Positions 1 to 8,139 are shown, counted from the stretch's first letter. The stretch: 35,979 bases of DNA from SXOA01 sp964444865 (GCA_964444865.1 CAYUJE010000016.1:1-35979); one strand, 5' to 3'. Program-made: numbers and translations. The notes: generated by a model not told the origin, from the sequence alone.

Positions 1-2669
1 GCTTCCAGCGGGGCCTGGTCGTCGTACGGATCGGCCAGTTTTCTGTACTCGCCGGGGTTCTTCACCAGCAGGGTCGTCTCCGCCACGGCTGTCCGCTGCT
101 CGGGGGCGGGCTTGCCGGGGTTATCATAGCTCACCTTGAGCATGCCGAGGCATTCCAGCGTCCGAAGCTGGTTATCGACGACCCCGTTTCCGTAGTCGTG
201 GTCCTTGTTCATCTGCACTTCCGTCAGCCCCAGCACATAGTTCGCGGCCCGGCTGTGGCAGACCATGCACTCGGTGCGGCTGGGGTAGTGCCAGGCGAGC
301 TTTTTGCCGCCGACCTGATACTCCTTGTCCAGCCCTTCGCCGGCAACGAGCGTCCCCTCCGTCTGCTCGTCATTCCAAAGATAGCTATAGCCGGCCCATT
401 CCCCCTGCTGCTTGACGAGGAAGCGGGTCTCAATCCACTTTCGCGTCGCCGCGTTTCCCGGCTTGGATTCGAGGGCAAAGGATTTGATCAGCACCGACTC
501 GTCCGGAAAGAACCAGCCGCGGTTGGTGTTGAAACCGATTCGCATGTCCTGACCTGGCTTGTGCGGGATGGCGATAAACCGCTCTTTGTGCGCCCCATCC
601 GACCAGAGCGGCGAATTCACTGAGTACGGGATAATCCCCGGCTGCATCTGGTGCCCCTTCACGCTGGCGAAGAGGCCGCTGGCGGAGAGAGTCCGCGGAA
701 ACGGCGCGGTCGCTTCCAATGCCGGCAGCGTCGGCTCGAGATAGTAGTAGCCTCCCTTCCCTTCCCCGTGATGATCGGCAACGAGCAACTCTCCATGCGT
801 ATCAATCGCAAAACCGCTGACGTTGAACGGCGTATCGACCAGCAGCTTATGCCAGGTGACCTTCTTGCCATCATGTTTAATGCCCCAGACGCGGCCGGTG
901 GAGTGATCGCCATAGATGTACGCTCCCCGCAGCTCCGGCAGTTTTTCGCCGTGATAGACGACGCCCCCCGTCAAGGAGCGGCTTTCGCTGTGGGGATGTT
1001 CGGCGGCGGGGAGAGTGTGCTTGTGCGGACCCAGCTTGCGGGCGAGATAGAAATCGTGGCTCCCTTCAAACACGCTCCAACCAAAATTATCGCCGGGGCG
1101 AACGAAATAGACCTGCTCCCACAAATCCTGGCCGTTGTTGCCGACCCAGATGTGCCCGGTCTTGGGGTCGACGTGCAATTTCCAAGGATTGCGAAAGCCG
1201 TAGGCGTAGGTTTCCGGCACAACGTCCTTCTGGCCGAGAAACGGATTGTCCTTGGGGATGCTGTACTGCTTCCCTTCGGCCGGATGGTCCACGTCAATGC
1301 GGAGCAGCTTGGCGAGCGGCTTGGTGAGGTCCTGGCCGGTGACGTTGGTGTCGCTATCGCTAGTGCCGTCGCCGGAGGTCACGAGGAACATGCCGTCGAG
1401 GCCGAACGCCACGTCGCCACCATTGTGGCCGTTGGATTCCCAAGAGATGATTTCGACAGCCGACGCCGGATCGAATTTATACGGCGGCTGGCGGTCGATG
1501 GTGTACCGCGTCACGCGGGTCGCCTTCGGCTTTTTCCCTTCCTTGTCCTCGGGCTTGTCCTCCATCGGTCCGTTCCACCCGATGAAAACGTAGCCGTTCT
1601 CGGCGAACTTGGGATGGAACGCAATGCCATAAGCGATGCCATCCTTCGGCTGGTCGAGAATGGACTCCAGTTCGGTTGTCTCCGGGCTGTCTTTGAAGCG
1701 GCAGATGCGGGTGGTGCTGTAAGGTCGATCCTGCACGATGACCAAAAACAAATCGGTCCCTGGCTGGCGCATCAGCGTGATGGGGAAGGTCATCGGCAGT
1801 TTGGGAAACGCCTTCACCGTTCGATACGGCAGCGGCGGTTCCGGCGAGCCAACAACACGGCTGGTGGTAAGGGGCGGAAGACTGGGGATGGCCCACGGCT
1901 TGACGCTGAATTCCCGCTTCGGGCCAACGAACTTCAGCGGGGCGTAATCTTCCCAGCGATGAAAATCTGCTTTGGGTACGCTGCTTTTCGCCAGGATGTT
2001 GGACAACTCGGGGCCATCGAAGGCCATGTCATAGTCATACCGGCAAAGGGTGAACTTCCAAATCTCGTCCACCGCCGGCCGACCGCCGGTACGGGCGAGG
2101 CTACTCCAGGGAATCGACCCTTCCACCGACCACCCCTGGTCCTTGTCATCCCGCTTGTTGAGTGTGCCCCGAAGTTGCACGGCGGACTTCATGTGGAATT
2201 CGCCGTCCTTGATGTGCTTGGCAAAGTCGCCGATTCCGCGTCCCGGCGTGAACATGTCGAACTGCGTGTTGGCGGCGTTGACTTGGAATTCGTAATAACC
2301 CTGCTTGTCGTCCGCCGGCTTGAAAAACAGTTCAAAGACATCGTTGTCCCACGTTTGGCCGTCGTGCTCTTTCACATCGGCAAACAAATCAGCGTCGTCC
2401 AAATCCGCGAAGAAATACAATCTCTCCCGGTCCCACAACAGGCGGGCCCGCGTCGCTGTTTTCGATGCCCGCGGCTCCTTCAGCCAGGGAAGCCCAAATT
2501 TGTCGATGACCTGCGCGTGCTTCCAAGCCGCTTCATCGGCCTTGCCATCGATGGTGATCGGTCCATCGGTGAAGCGGCATTCGAAAGGGGTCTGCTCGGG
2601 GTCGGCCGCCACGAGAGGAACAGCGGCCAGGAGAACGATGAAGGGGAGTAGTCGGATGGACATGGGCAT
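1..2669 (-). CDS. Secreted CBM9-like / sugar dehydrogenase / cytochrome c fusion (3' end missing)
   Basis: The gene runs off the left edge; 889 codons are visible and the frame was followed without a stop. In order: a signal peptide (about residues 1-22, LLPFIVLLAAVPLVAA), a CBM9-like carbohydrate-binding domain (about 28-215, opening with DGPITIDGKADEAAW), a glucose/sorbosone-dehydrogenase-type propeller (about 245-610, with AFHPKFAENGYVFI, HNGGD near 417 and YGFRNPW), then a cytochrome-like region beginning NSPLWSDGAHKERF (near 683) with a CMVCH haem c site encoded at 255-269. The last region resembles the SO_2930/HNE_0200 cytochrome family, which normally has a second haem site that would lie beyond the edge. 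Likely role: periplasmic oxidation of a sugar or polyol with electrons passed to haem; the substrate is unknown. Start: ATG 2669, or in-frame ATG 2663; neither has a clear ribosome site. Confidence 0.85.
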   Translation of the reverse strand, partial: MPMSIRLLPFIVLLAAVPLVAADPEQTPFECRFTDGPITIDGKADEAAWKHAQVIDKFGLPWLKEPRASKTATRARLLWDRERLYFFADLDDADLFADVKEHDGQTWDNDVFELFFKPADDKQGYYEFQVNAANTQFDMFTPGRGIGDFAKHIKDGEFHMKSAVQLRGTLNKRDDKDQGWSVEGSIPWSSLARTGGRPAVDEIWKFTLCRYDYDMAFDGPELSNILAKSSVPKADFHRWEDYAPLKFVGPKREFSVKPWAIPSLPPLTTSRVVGSPEPPLPYRTVKAFPKLPMTFPITLMRQPGTDLFLVIVQDRPYSTTRICRFKDSPETTELESILDQPKDGIAYGIAFHPKFAENGYVFIGWNGPMEDKPEDKEGKKPKATRVTRYTIDRQPPYKFDPASAVEIISWESNGHNGGDVAFGLDGMFLVTSGDGTSDSDTNVTGQDLTKPLAKLLRIDVDHPAEGKQYSIPKDNPFLGQKDVVPETYAYGFRNPWKLHVDPKTGHIWVGNNGQDLWEQVYFVRPGDNFGWSVFEGSHDFYLARKLGPHKHTLPAAEHPHSESRSLTGGVVYHGEKLPELRGAYIYGDHSTGRVWGIKHDGKKVTWHKLLVDTPFNVSGFAIDTHGELLVADHHGEGKGGYYYLEPTLPALEATAPFPRTLSASGLFASVKGHQMQPGIIPYSVNSPLWSDGAHKERFIAIPHKPGQDMRIGFNTNRGWFFPDESVLIKSFALESKPGNAATRKWIETRFLVKQQGEWAGYSYLWNDEQTEGTLVAGEGLDKEYQVGGKKLAWHYPSRTECMVCHSRAANYVLGLTEVQMNKDHDYGNGVVDNQLRTLECLGMLKVSYDNPGKPAPEQRTAVAETTLLVKNPGEYRKLADPYDDQAPLE

Positions 2670-2757
2670 GGCGTTGGGTGGGCTCGTAAGTGAGGCGGGA
2701 CAATACCGCTACTCTAAGAGTCCGCAACGCCGGCGGCAAGCAAGCGACTGCCGGATA

Positions 2758-2809
2758 GTCGCCTTTCGCTCCGCGAAAGTTGCGCGCCTTTCGCGGAGCG
2801 AAAGGCGAC
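2758..2809. repeat. Perfect 22-bp inverted repeat (REP-like)
   Basis: The arms 2758-2779 and 2788-2809 are exact reverse complements, separated by the 8-base loop TTGCGCGC. The arm core is CTTTCGCTCCGCGAAAG, which is itself partly palindromic, so several foldings are possible. It lies between the end of the nucleotidyltransferase gene and the start of the cytochrome fusion gene, both on the minus strand. It could end the upstream transcript or be a dispersed palindromic repeat. There is no T-run typical of an intrinsic terminator on the minus strand. Confidence 0.9.
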
Positions 2810-2815
2810 CATGGA

Positions 2816-3598
2816 TTACACCAGCATCCGCTCACGGCGGAATTCCGCCCGGTTGTGCTCGGCCATCCGCTGGCAGATTGCTGGATTCCGGTCGAGCAGC
2901 GAGGTGATGAATTGCCAATCGAGACATTCGGGGCCGAGGGCATCCAGAATGGTCTCGACATTTTCCCAATCCTCTTCGTCCCGAATCGCCAGCCGCAGAT
3001 CGCCGCGGTCGAGCCTGGCGGGAACAGGAATATGCTTGATGGAGAAGACTTTGGGGTGCGAGCAGAGGAATCTCGCCGGGTCAGCACGGTCGGCAGCGGA
3101 GCGGGCCAGCCGGTCGGCTTGCAGAATGGCATCGCCGCGGTACCAATCGGCAAAAATTCCCATTCGCGATTCCTGCGCAGGCCGGCCATCCCCTAGCACA
3201 AAGCAGGCATAGTCGCACTGCTCATCGCTGGCCACCGCGGTGATCAGCCGGTCAATCAAAATCGGATCGACAAATGGCTCGCTCACCGCCAGCCGGACAA
3301 TTCCGTGGCAAGGGAGTGTCCGGGCGACAGCAGCCAGACGGCCGAGCGGGTCCTTGGATTCGCACAGCAGCACGCGGGCATCCGGCGGCGAGAGCTGCGC
3401 TAAACTGCGGGAAAGCGTATCGGGCCCCGCGGTGACCACGACCTGCTGCAAGTGGTCCGCGTCGGAAACGCGGCGCACCACCCATTCCAGCAGCGTCTTG
3501 CCGGCAAACCGGCGACGGGCAATTCCCGCCAGGGGAGAATTTTTGGGAAGACCGTCGAGCGACGGAACAACTTCAATCACGCCGAGTGTGGTAAACAT
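2816..3598 (-). CDS. Nucleotidyltransferase, SpsF / cytidylyltransferase-like
   Basis: A 260-residue protein resembling the acylneuraminate/KDO cytidylyltransferase group (spore coat polysaccharide SpsF-like), which activates sugars as CMP derivatives for surface polysaccharides. Visible support: the N-terminal beta strand TLGVIEVV, the sugar-nucleotide segment RRRFAGKTLLEWVVRRV, the VVTAGPD strand and a second motif LAVSEPFVDPILIDRLI matching the DxPxxxPxxID region. The second half has the DLRLAIRDEEDWENVETIL pattern usual in this family, followed by a helical tail. The classic RxxSxRLPGK signature is degenerate here (SLDGLPKNSPLAG), so the exact substrate or even activity is uncertain. ATG 3598 is chosen because GGAGG lies about 10 bases ahead; a TTG at 3613 is also in frame. 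No sugar-pathway genes sit beside it. Confidence 0.7.
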   Translation of the reverse strand: MFTTLGVIEVVPSLDGLPKNSPLAGIARRRFAGKTLLEWVVRRVSDADHLQQVVVTAGPDTLSRSLAQLSPPDARVLLCESKDPLGRLAAVARTLPCHGIVRLAVSEPFVDPILIDRLITAVASDEQCDYACFVLGDGRPAQESRMGIFADWYRGDAILQADRLARSAADRADPARFLCSHPKVFSIKHIPVPARLDRGDLRLAIRDEEDWENVETILDALGPECLDWQFITSLLDRNPAICQRMAEHNRAEFRRERMLV

Positions 3599-3791
3599 CC
3601 TTGCCGCCTCCAAAGAAAAGGGCCCAAACTCCGAAACATGGCCACCGGAAGCACCGCTTGTTGTGGAAATTAGTTTATCGCGCGAGGTTAAAAGGTCAAG
3701 CAGATATTTGCGAATGGGAACAAATAATCAGTATGTTCTGCAGGCGAGAAAGGCAATACGCTAGCAGCCTGTGTGATGGGTGGAGCGGCGG

Positions 3792-4553
3792 ATGTCGCCG
3801 TTCCGTCCGGAATATCAACCCACGCGCGCGATGGCTAATGAACTTTCTGATTCCGAGGAGAGGCGTAAAGCTCCCCGCCGCCGCTGGTGGCAGTTCTCGC
3901 TGTTGAATTTGATTCTGGTCTCGGTCATTGTTTGCGTGACGGCTGCGTATCTGCGTTCCAGGCAGGAGATTCTCGACGAGAGGCAAGCCATGCAGGGCGA
4001 GCGTGCGAAACATGACGCGCGACTCGGTGAAATTAAGAAACTGCGAGACCGTTTGGGAATCCTGGCAGTGACGGATAAGTCCAAGGTCCACATCAAAGCT
4101 CGCTTGCAGGACAATGGTAATCGCTTTCAGTGGCGCTGGAGAATTTATCTTCCAGAGGAAGCGGAAGAATGGAGATTTGTCCTGTCTTTGGGAACGGTCA
4201 AAAACGAAGGCTTTGACGTTTTGCGACGGAGTCATGTTTCTGCGCGTCCGGGAGGTCAGGTCGACGTCGAATTCTCGATTGAGCGCGGCCTGGGCGGATC
4301 TTTGCGGAAGTATATGACCGTGCGTGGTGAAGATTATTCGTCAACAGAATGGGGTGTGGTTTTGGAGGAAGAAATGCAATCTCTGCTCAGCTCCATCCGC
4401 ACCAAGGGGATTTCGCGAAGCGGTCAGAAGCTGCAAGCAGAACGTGCTGATGAGCCCGTGGAACTGTTGCGAGTCGTATCGACCGACACACCCGAAGTCG
4501 AAAAGGGTTTGCTTTTTTTCCTGGAAAGAGTTCCCAAGCGGGGGAAGCCGTGA
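3792..4553 (+). CDS. Membrane-anchored protein of unknown function
   Basis: About 253 residues; not recognised as a named family. It opens with a basic stretch (ERRKAPRRRWWQFS), one membrane segment (LLNLILVSVIVCVTAAYL) and then a charged helical region rich in Glu/Arg (RSRQEILDERQAMQ), likely a short coiled coil. The rest is soluble and probably outside the cytoplasm. The anchor region resembles that of the leucine-rich-repeat protein at 20768. Start is uncertain: ATG 3792 has GGTGGAG ahead, GTG 3780 and ATG 3831 are in frame. It is convergent with the small zinc-ribbon gene, with 4 bases between them. Confidence 0.65.
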   Translation: MSPFRPEYQPTRAMANELSDSEERRKAPRRRWWQFSLLNLILVSVIVCVTAAYLRSRQEILDERQAMQGERAKHDARLGEIKKLRDRLGILAVTDKSKVHIKARLQDNGNRFQWRWRIYLPEEAEEWRFVLSLGTVKNEGFDVLRRSHVSARPGGQVDVEFSIERGLGGSLRKYMTVRGEDYSSTEWGVVLEEEMQSLLSSIRTKGISRSGQKLQAERADEPVELLRVVSTDTPEVEKGLLFFLERVPKRGKP

Positions 4554-4557
4554 ACTG

Positions 4558-4785
4558 TCAGGTTTTCTCCCTCGCTTCCCTCGAGTTTCCGCAGTGCGGG
4601 CAAACCTCTACGGTCCGCAGCATTTCTCTCCCGCATTTCGCACAAGTGATAATCGCATCCGTCGGCAGCCGGTCGCGACTGCGTTTCGCCAGCCAGACGA
4701 GCAGGATGACGCAGAGGATCGCCATCACCGGCGCGATGCAGAGGCAGCCGAAGACGAGGGTGAGGGAAGGGCCAGCGTATTCCAT
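4558..4785 (-). CDS. Small membrane protein with C-terminal zinc ribbon
   Basis: 75 residues. The first part is strongly hydrophobic (about residues 7-32, LTLVFGCLCIAPVMAILCVILLVWLA), consistent with one membrane helix. The C-terminus has two CxxC knuckles, CAKC and CPHC, separated by 12 residues and typical of a rubredoxin-type zinc ribbon. The likely layout is a membrane anchor with a cytoplasmic metal-binding tail; no enzyme activity is suggested. The ribosome site is poor: the bases ahead of ATG 4785 are pyrimidine-rich. The clean cysteine spacing argues that this is a real gene rather than a chance frame. Confidence 0.7.
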   Translation of the reverse strand: MEYAGPSLTLVFGCLCIAPVMAILCVILLVWLAKRSRDRLPTDAIITCAKCGREMLRTVEVCPHCGNSREAREKT

Positions 4786-4795
4786 GCGGAGGGAA

Positions 4796-4845
4796 GGAGA
4801 AGAGGATTAAGATTATGAGTAGGAGTATGATTAAGAGTACGAGCG
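4796..4845. repeat. Purine-rich low-complexity tract
   Basis: On the plus strand the tract alternates units such as GGATTAAGATTATGAGTAGG, then AGTATGATTAAGAGTACGAG. It is a degenerate repeat of roughly 6-12 bases with few C residues. It lies just upstream of the minus-strand zinc-ribbon gene, where the transcribed sense would be pyrimidine-rich. No promoter was recognised in it. Confidence 0.5.
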
Positions 4846-4986
4846 GGAATTGATGATTGTAGCGAATGGGAGGCTGGGGAATTGCCGTGTGGTGGCGATG
4901 GATTTCGCACTCGGGCCACATTCCGTGCTAGGGTTGGACACGGGGGCAAAAATGCTCCCTTGGATGCGGTTCTTCCGACTGGAGAA

Positions 4987-5310
4987 ATGATTATGCTATC
5001 GGCCTGGGCACTTTCGCTGGCGCTTTCCACCACTTCCGTTCCTCCCTGCTGCCCCGTGGTGAACCACGGCCAGGTTGGACACTATACCCAGCCGACCATT
5101 CGGCGGTATGAGCGGTACGAAGAAGACCACGCCCGCCGTCTGGCCTGGGAAGCCTATACCCAGGAACTCGACAAAGCCTGGAAGGAATATCGCGCCGCCG
5201 GTTCCACCGACGCCGCTTTCGCCACTTACAAGAAAGTCGCCGGACAAGCCAAGACCCGCTACATCTACCAGGATCCGTACTACGCCCCGATCCTGCCGAT
5301 GACCCCTTAA
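4987..5310 (+). CDS. Small secreted protein of unknown function
   Basis: 107 residues from ATG 4987, which has GGAG close ahead; an ATG two codons later is also possible. The N-terminus looks like a signal peptide (MLSAWALSLALSTTSV), followed by a CC pair. The mature part is rich in Tyr, Arg and Lys, with RRYERYEEDHARRLAWEAY and YIYQDPYYAPILP near the end. It resembles small planctomycete secreted proteins with Tyr/Pro-rich tails, but no family was recognised. It stands alone on the plus strand and is followed by a nested hairpin at 5334-5389. Confidence 0.6.
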   Translation: MIMLSAWALSLALSTTSVPPCCPVVNHGQVGHYTQPTIRRYERYEEDHARRLAWEAYTQELDKAWKEYRAAGSTDAAFATYKKVAGQAKTRYIYQDPYYAPILPMTP

Positions 5311-5333
5311 GCGAGCACCAAGCTCCTTCACAC

Positions 5334-5389
5334 AGGCCCGATGTGCCAGCCAGGGAAAGTGATTCTTTTCCCGCTCACGCATCGGGCCT
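5334..5389 (+). terminator. Nested stem-loop, probable transcription end
   Basis: The outer arms AGGCCCGATG (5334-5343) and CATCGGGCCT (5380-5389) are exact complements. Inside them GGGAAAG and CTTTTCCC can form a second stem around TGATT. It lies 24 bases after the secreted-protein stop and 79 bases before the next start. The bases after it (TGACCGTTTCT) are only partly T-rich, so a factor-independent terminator is likely but not certain. Confidence 0.6.
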
Positions 5390-5468
5390 TGACCGTTTCT
5401 TGCGTTGCTTGCGGCCCAGAGAGCCCTTATGCTGGTTGGAACATCTTCTTTCCAAGAGGAGTCCAGCC

Positions 5469-6248
5469 ATGCAACTTACCATTCGCATTGCCCTGTTGTT
5501 TTTTCTGGTTGCAATTGTGCCCGCCCTGGCGAGTGCTCAATGGGGAGACGTGGCGATGTCCTTCGCCTTCGACGGCGCGCCACCCGTGGCTAAAGCAGCC
5601 GCAGGGGTGAAGGCTGAATGCGCGTTGGTTCCGCCAGTGCCTGATGAAACCTGGGTGGTGAATCCAAAGGGGGATGTGCAGAACGTCGTGGTTTACCTGC
5701 TGGCCGAAAAAGGAGTCGCGCTTCCGATTCATCCGAGCTTTGACAAGGCCAAGGGGACAGCGGTCCGCATCGATAACGTCAAGTGCCGATTCGAGCCCCA
5801 TATTGCCATCAAATACACCAATCAAGATTTGATTCTCGGCAATAAGGACAAGTTCGGACATAACGTCAAAGCGGACTTTTTCAATTGCCTTTCCTTCAAT
5901 GTGCTGCTCCCTGCGGGGACCGACAACAAACGGAGAGCGGTCGAGGAGAAACTTGACCAGCACGAGCCCTCCGCCCTACCCCTTTCCTGCGGCATTCATC
6001 CACACATGAAGGGCTACCTTTTCATCCACGCCCATCCCTACTCCGGCATCAGCGATGCCGCGGGAAAACTGACTATCAAGAATGTTCCCCAAGGAGAATG
6101 GACATTCGTGATGTGGCACGAAGCGGGCGGCTACATACAAAATGGTTTTATTGGGGTCGCGAAGACCCCCTCCAATTGGAAGAGAGGCCGCATCAAAATC
6201 AAGGTCGGGCCGGGCGTAAATACCGTGGGAACCGTGACCTTCAAGTAA
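5469..6248 (+). CDS. Secreted cupredoxin-like copper protein
   Basis: 259 residues from ATG 5469, chosen because AAGAGGAG sits 8 bases ahead and a signal peptide follows at once (LTIRIALLFFLVAIVPALASA). A longer in-frame start at 5343 falls inside the upstream hairpin. The mature protein has a cupredoxin-type fold: a histidine in KFGHNV and a CGIHPHM segment supply the usual His, Cys, His and Met ligands of a type 1 copper site. The C-terminal part (SDAAGKLTIKNVPQGEWTFV) resembles a carboxypeptidase-regulatory-like beta sandwich. Proteins of this type are often annotated as methylamine-utilisation or plastocyanin-like, and may carry electrons in the periplasm. The partner is unknown; the cytochrome fusion upstream is one candidate. 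Confidence 0.75.
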   Translation: MQLTIRIALLFFLVAIVPALASAQWGDVAMSFAFDGAPPVAKAAAGVKAECALVPPVPDETWVVNPKGDVQNVVVYLLAEKGVALPIHPSFDKAKGTAVRIDNVKCRFEPHIAIKYTNQDLILGNKDKFGHNVKADFFNCLSFNVLLPAGTDNKRRAVEEKLDQHEPSALPLSCGIHPHMKGYLFIHAHPYSGISDAAGKLTIKNVPQGEWTFVMWHEAGGYIQNGFIGVAKTPSNWKRGRIKIKVGPGVNTVGTVTFK

Positions 6249-6264
6249 CCTAGAAAGTGAAACC

Positions 6265-7224
6265 ATGCAGCGCCGTCCTACTCGCCGGAATTTTCTGTCG
6301 ATTGTCGTCTTCGCCGCGATGCTCGCGCCGCTCGTCGCGCCCGCTGCCGAGCCGAACGAGGTTTTCACGGTCGTTTTAATGCCCGACACGCAGTTCTATA
6401 GCGAGAAATATCCGGATACCTATGTCCAGCAAACGCTTTGGATTCGCTCCCGCGTGAAGGAGGACAATCTCAAGTTCAGCATCGGCCTGGGTGACATCGT
6501 GCAGAACGCCAAGGAGGAGCAGGAATGGATCAACGCCAATCGGGCCGCGAGCACGCTGGATGGCGTCCTCCCTTACAGCATGGTTCCCGGCAATCACGAC
6601 CAGGCCAGCAAAGACAAGATGCTGACGCGTGACACATCGCTCTACAACAAGTACTTCCCTGTCAGTCGATATGCGGACGAGAAGTGGTACGGCGGCCACC
6701 TGGGGGACAAGAATGACAATAATTACTGCTTCTTTGAAGGAGCAGGGAAAAAGTTTCTTGTCCTGAGCGTGGAATTTCATCCCACCAACGAAACGCTGGC
6801 TTGGTCGGCAGAAGTTTGTCAGAAACATCCCCAGCACAATGTCATCGTGGCGACGCACAGTTATCTGGGTCTCAAATCCCGCACCCCCAGTCCGCTCAAG
6901 GGATATGGGTTGGAAGGGAACAGCGGCGACGAAATGTGGGACAAGCTCATCCGCAAGCAACCGAACATTTTCATGGTCGTCTGCGGGCACGTGGGGGGCG
7001 TGAACATGCAAACCAGCAAAAACGACTCTGGGGAACCGGTCATCGAACTCCTGACCGACTATCAGAACCTGAAAAACGGCGGCGACGGCTGGCTGCGGAC
7101 GATGAAATTTGTTCCCAAGGAAAACAAAATCTATGTCACCGCTTATTCGCCGCTGCTCAAGGAATACAATAACGATCCCAAACACTCTCACACGATTGAT
7201 TTGGATTTTGCGAAGCTGCGATAG
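6265..7224 (+). CDS. Tat-exported calcineurin-like metallophosphoesterase
   Basis: 319 residues. The N-terminus has a twin-arginine pattern (TRRNFLS) and a hydrophobic run (IVVFAAMLAPLVAPAA), so it is probably exported folded. Metal-site motifs follow in order: MPDTQ (Asp41, with Gln in place of the usual His), GLGDIVQNA (Asp77), PGNHD (Asn110, His111), ATHSY and CGHVGG. In the last motif the second His of GHxH is Gly. The PDTQ form is known in a subgroup of this superfamily, so it is probably active; the substrate cannot be told. It starts 17 bases after the copper protein gene, so the two may be co-transcribed. A perfect 8-bp palindrome overlaps its stop codon. Confidence 0.85.
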   Translation: MQRRPTRRNFLSIVVFAAMLAPLVAPAAEPNEVFTVVLMPDTQFYSEKYPDTYVQQTLWIRSRVKEDNLKFSIGLGDIVQNAKEEQEWINANRAASTLDGVLPYSMVPGNHDQASKDKMLTRDTSLYNKYFPVSRYADEKWYGGHLGDKNDNNYCFFEGAGKKFLVLSVEFHPTNETLAWSAEVCQKHPQHNVIVATHSYLGLKSRTPSPLKGYGLEGNSGDEMWDKLIRKQPNIFMVVCGHVGGVNMQTSKNDSGEPVIELLTDYQNLKNGGDGWLRTMKFVPKENKIYVTAYSPLLKEYNNDPKHSHTIDLDFAKLR

Positions 7225-7234
7225 GCCCTATCGC
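7218..7234. repeat. Palindrome over the stop codon
   Basis: GCGATAGG, one central C, and CCTATCGC form a perfect 17-base palindrome that includes the TAG stop (7222-7224) of the metallophosphoesterase gene. As RNA the stem would be short because of the small loop, so a termination role is doubtful. Confidence 0.6.
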
Positions 7235-7289
7235 GTGCTGGTCCAAAAAAACAGCAAACAGACTGCCATAAACACTAGCCGGATTGCTC

Positions 7290-7625
7290 ATGCCCCATCC
7301 CACGGCCTTGAAACTTACCGACGACCATCAGCTCTTGATTACTTGGAGCGACGAGGTCACCAAGGCCTATCGCGTGCGCGAACTGCGAGACGCATGTCCC
7401 TGCGCCACCTGCCGCGAAAAGCGCAATGCCCCCCCTGCCGATCCCTTTGCCCTGCCTCTTTTATCCAAAGTCGATCTGGAACCGCTCCGCATTCAAGGAA
7501 TGAAGCCGGTAGGGAATTACGCCTACACGATTTCCTTCAGCGATGGGCACGACACCGGCATCTTTACGTTTGATTTGCTCCGAGAATTGGGGGCGGAAGC
7601 CGCTGCCGGAGTTCAACATCGCTAA
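7290..7625 (+). CDS. DUF971 (GBBH-like N-terminal domain) protein
   Basis: 111 residues from ATG 7290; a TTG two codons earlier is also in frame. The whole protein matches the DUF971/GBBH-like fold: TALKLTDDHQLLITWSDE opens it, followed by ELRDACPCATCREKR with a CxCxxC cluster, then GNYAYTISFSDGHDTGIFTFDLLREL. In other proteins this domain precedes gamma-butyrobetaine hydroxylase, and stand-alone versions are linked to iron-sulphur cluster handling, where the cysteines could bind metal. No such partner gene is beside it. Confidence 0.8.
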   Translation: MPHPTALKLTDDHQLLITWSDEVTKAYRVRELRDACPCATCREKRNAPPADPFALPLLSKVDLEPLRIQGMKPVGNYAYTISFSDGHDTGIFTFDLLRELGAEAAAGVQHR

Positions 7626-7746
7626 CCCGAAGCGGCTGCGAGGGAGAGTCGTTTAGAACTGCCCGCTCTATCGTCCAAATTCCTCACTGGCGCGTCGGGC
7701 TGGTGTTGGAATTCACGCAACCCCTTCCGATAGCTTGAGAAAATCC

Positions 7747-7775
7747 TTGCCTCTCGAACTAGACATCGTTATATT
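7747..7775 (+). promoter_or_regulatory. Candidate sigma-70-type promoter
   Basis: TTGCCT (7747-7752), a 17-base spacer, and TATATT (7770-7775) match the -35 and -10 consensus at 4/6 and 5/6. It points toward the protease gene but lies about 365 bases ahead of its start. Planctomycete promoter rules are not well fixed, so this rests on resemblance alone. Confidence 0.25.
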
Positions 7776-8096
7776 TCCCTCGAAGCCCACCGCAGCCCCA
7801 TTCGGGGACGGCGCGCCAGGATGCGTGCAGACGGCAGTAGCCGGCTAACTAGCGGACAGTCACAATCGGTGCAATGCGACCAAAATCTATGGGTCGTATC
7901 GGTTGTAAGGATTGGCCGCGTAAATAGTTAGGTTCGGTTTTTTGACGCCGGGCATTGCGTGACCTATATTCCAGCAGGCAGAAATTGTGAATTGCAGCCG
8001 CATAGAGTCGCGCTGTGCAGAATTCCTCGCTTGCTTCGATTACCATCCTGATTCCGCGCCGGCATCTCCCCGCTAGCAAGCTCCCCTCAACTCGGA

Positions 8097-8125
8097 GCTT
8101 TCGCGCGTCGAGGTGCCGCGAAAGC
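8097..8125. repeat. Inverted repeat ahead of the protease gene
   Basis: GCTTTCGCG (8097-8105) and CGCGAAAGC (8117-8125) are exact complements around an 11-base loop. The core CTTTCGCG also occurs in the arms of the 2758-2809 palindrome. It ends 14 bases before ATG 8140, so a stem in the transcript could affect ribosome access. Confidence 0.7.
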
Positions 8126-8139
8126 CCGGTGAGCTAGCA

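Larger units (their letters stand above)
7626..8139. other. 514-base intergenic region
   Basis: No convincing gene was seen: the frames here lack family signals, signal peptides or good ribosome sites. It holds one promoter-like pair (7747-7775) and, at the right end, an inverted repeat just before the protease start. The long distance from that promoter to ATG 8140 would give a leader of about 360 bases. Confidence 0.5.

Noticed and set aside
651..2651. Long plus-strand open frame of 666 codons
   Set aside because: It is antisense to the cytochrome/dehydrogenase fusion, which has domain motifs and a signal peptide; the plus frame has no recognisable motif and is explained by high GC.
2758..2809. 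CRISPR repeat
   Set aside because: Only one unit, no spacers, no repeats at regular intervals and no cas genes.
7227..7380. Shared 12-mer CCTATCGCGTGC at the metallophosphoesterase stop and inside the DUF971 gene, considered as attachment-site copies
   Set aside because: Too short, one copy lies in conserved coding sequence, and no integrase or boundary change is present.
7849..8079. Minus-strand frame of 76 codons in the intergenic gap
   Set aside because: No ribosome site, signal peptide or family resemblance; composition is typical of non-coding sequence.
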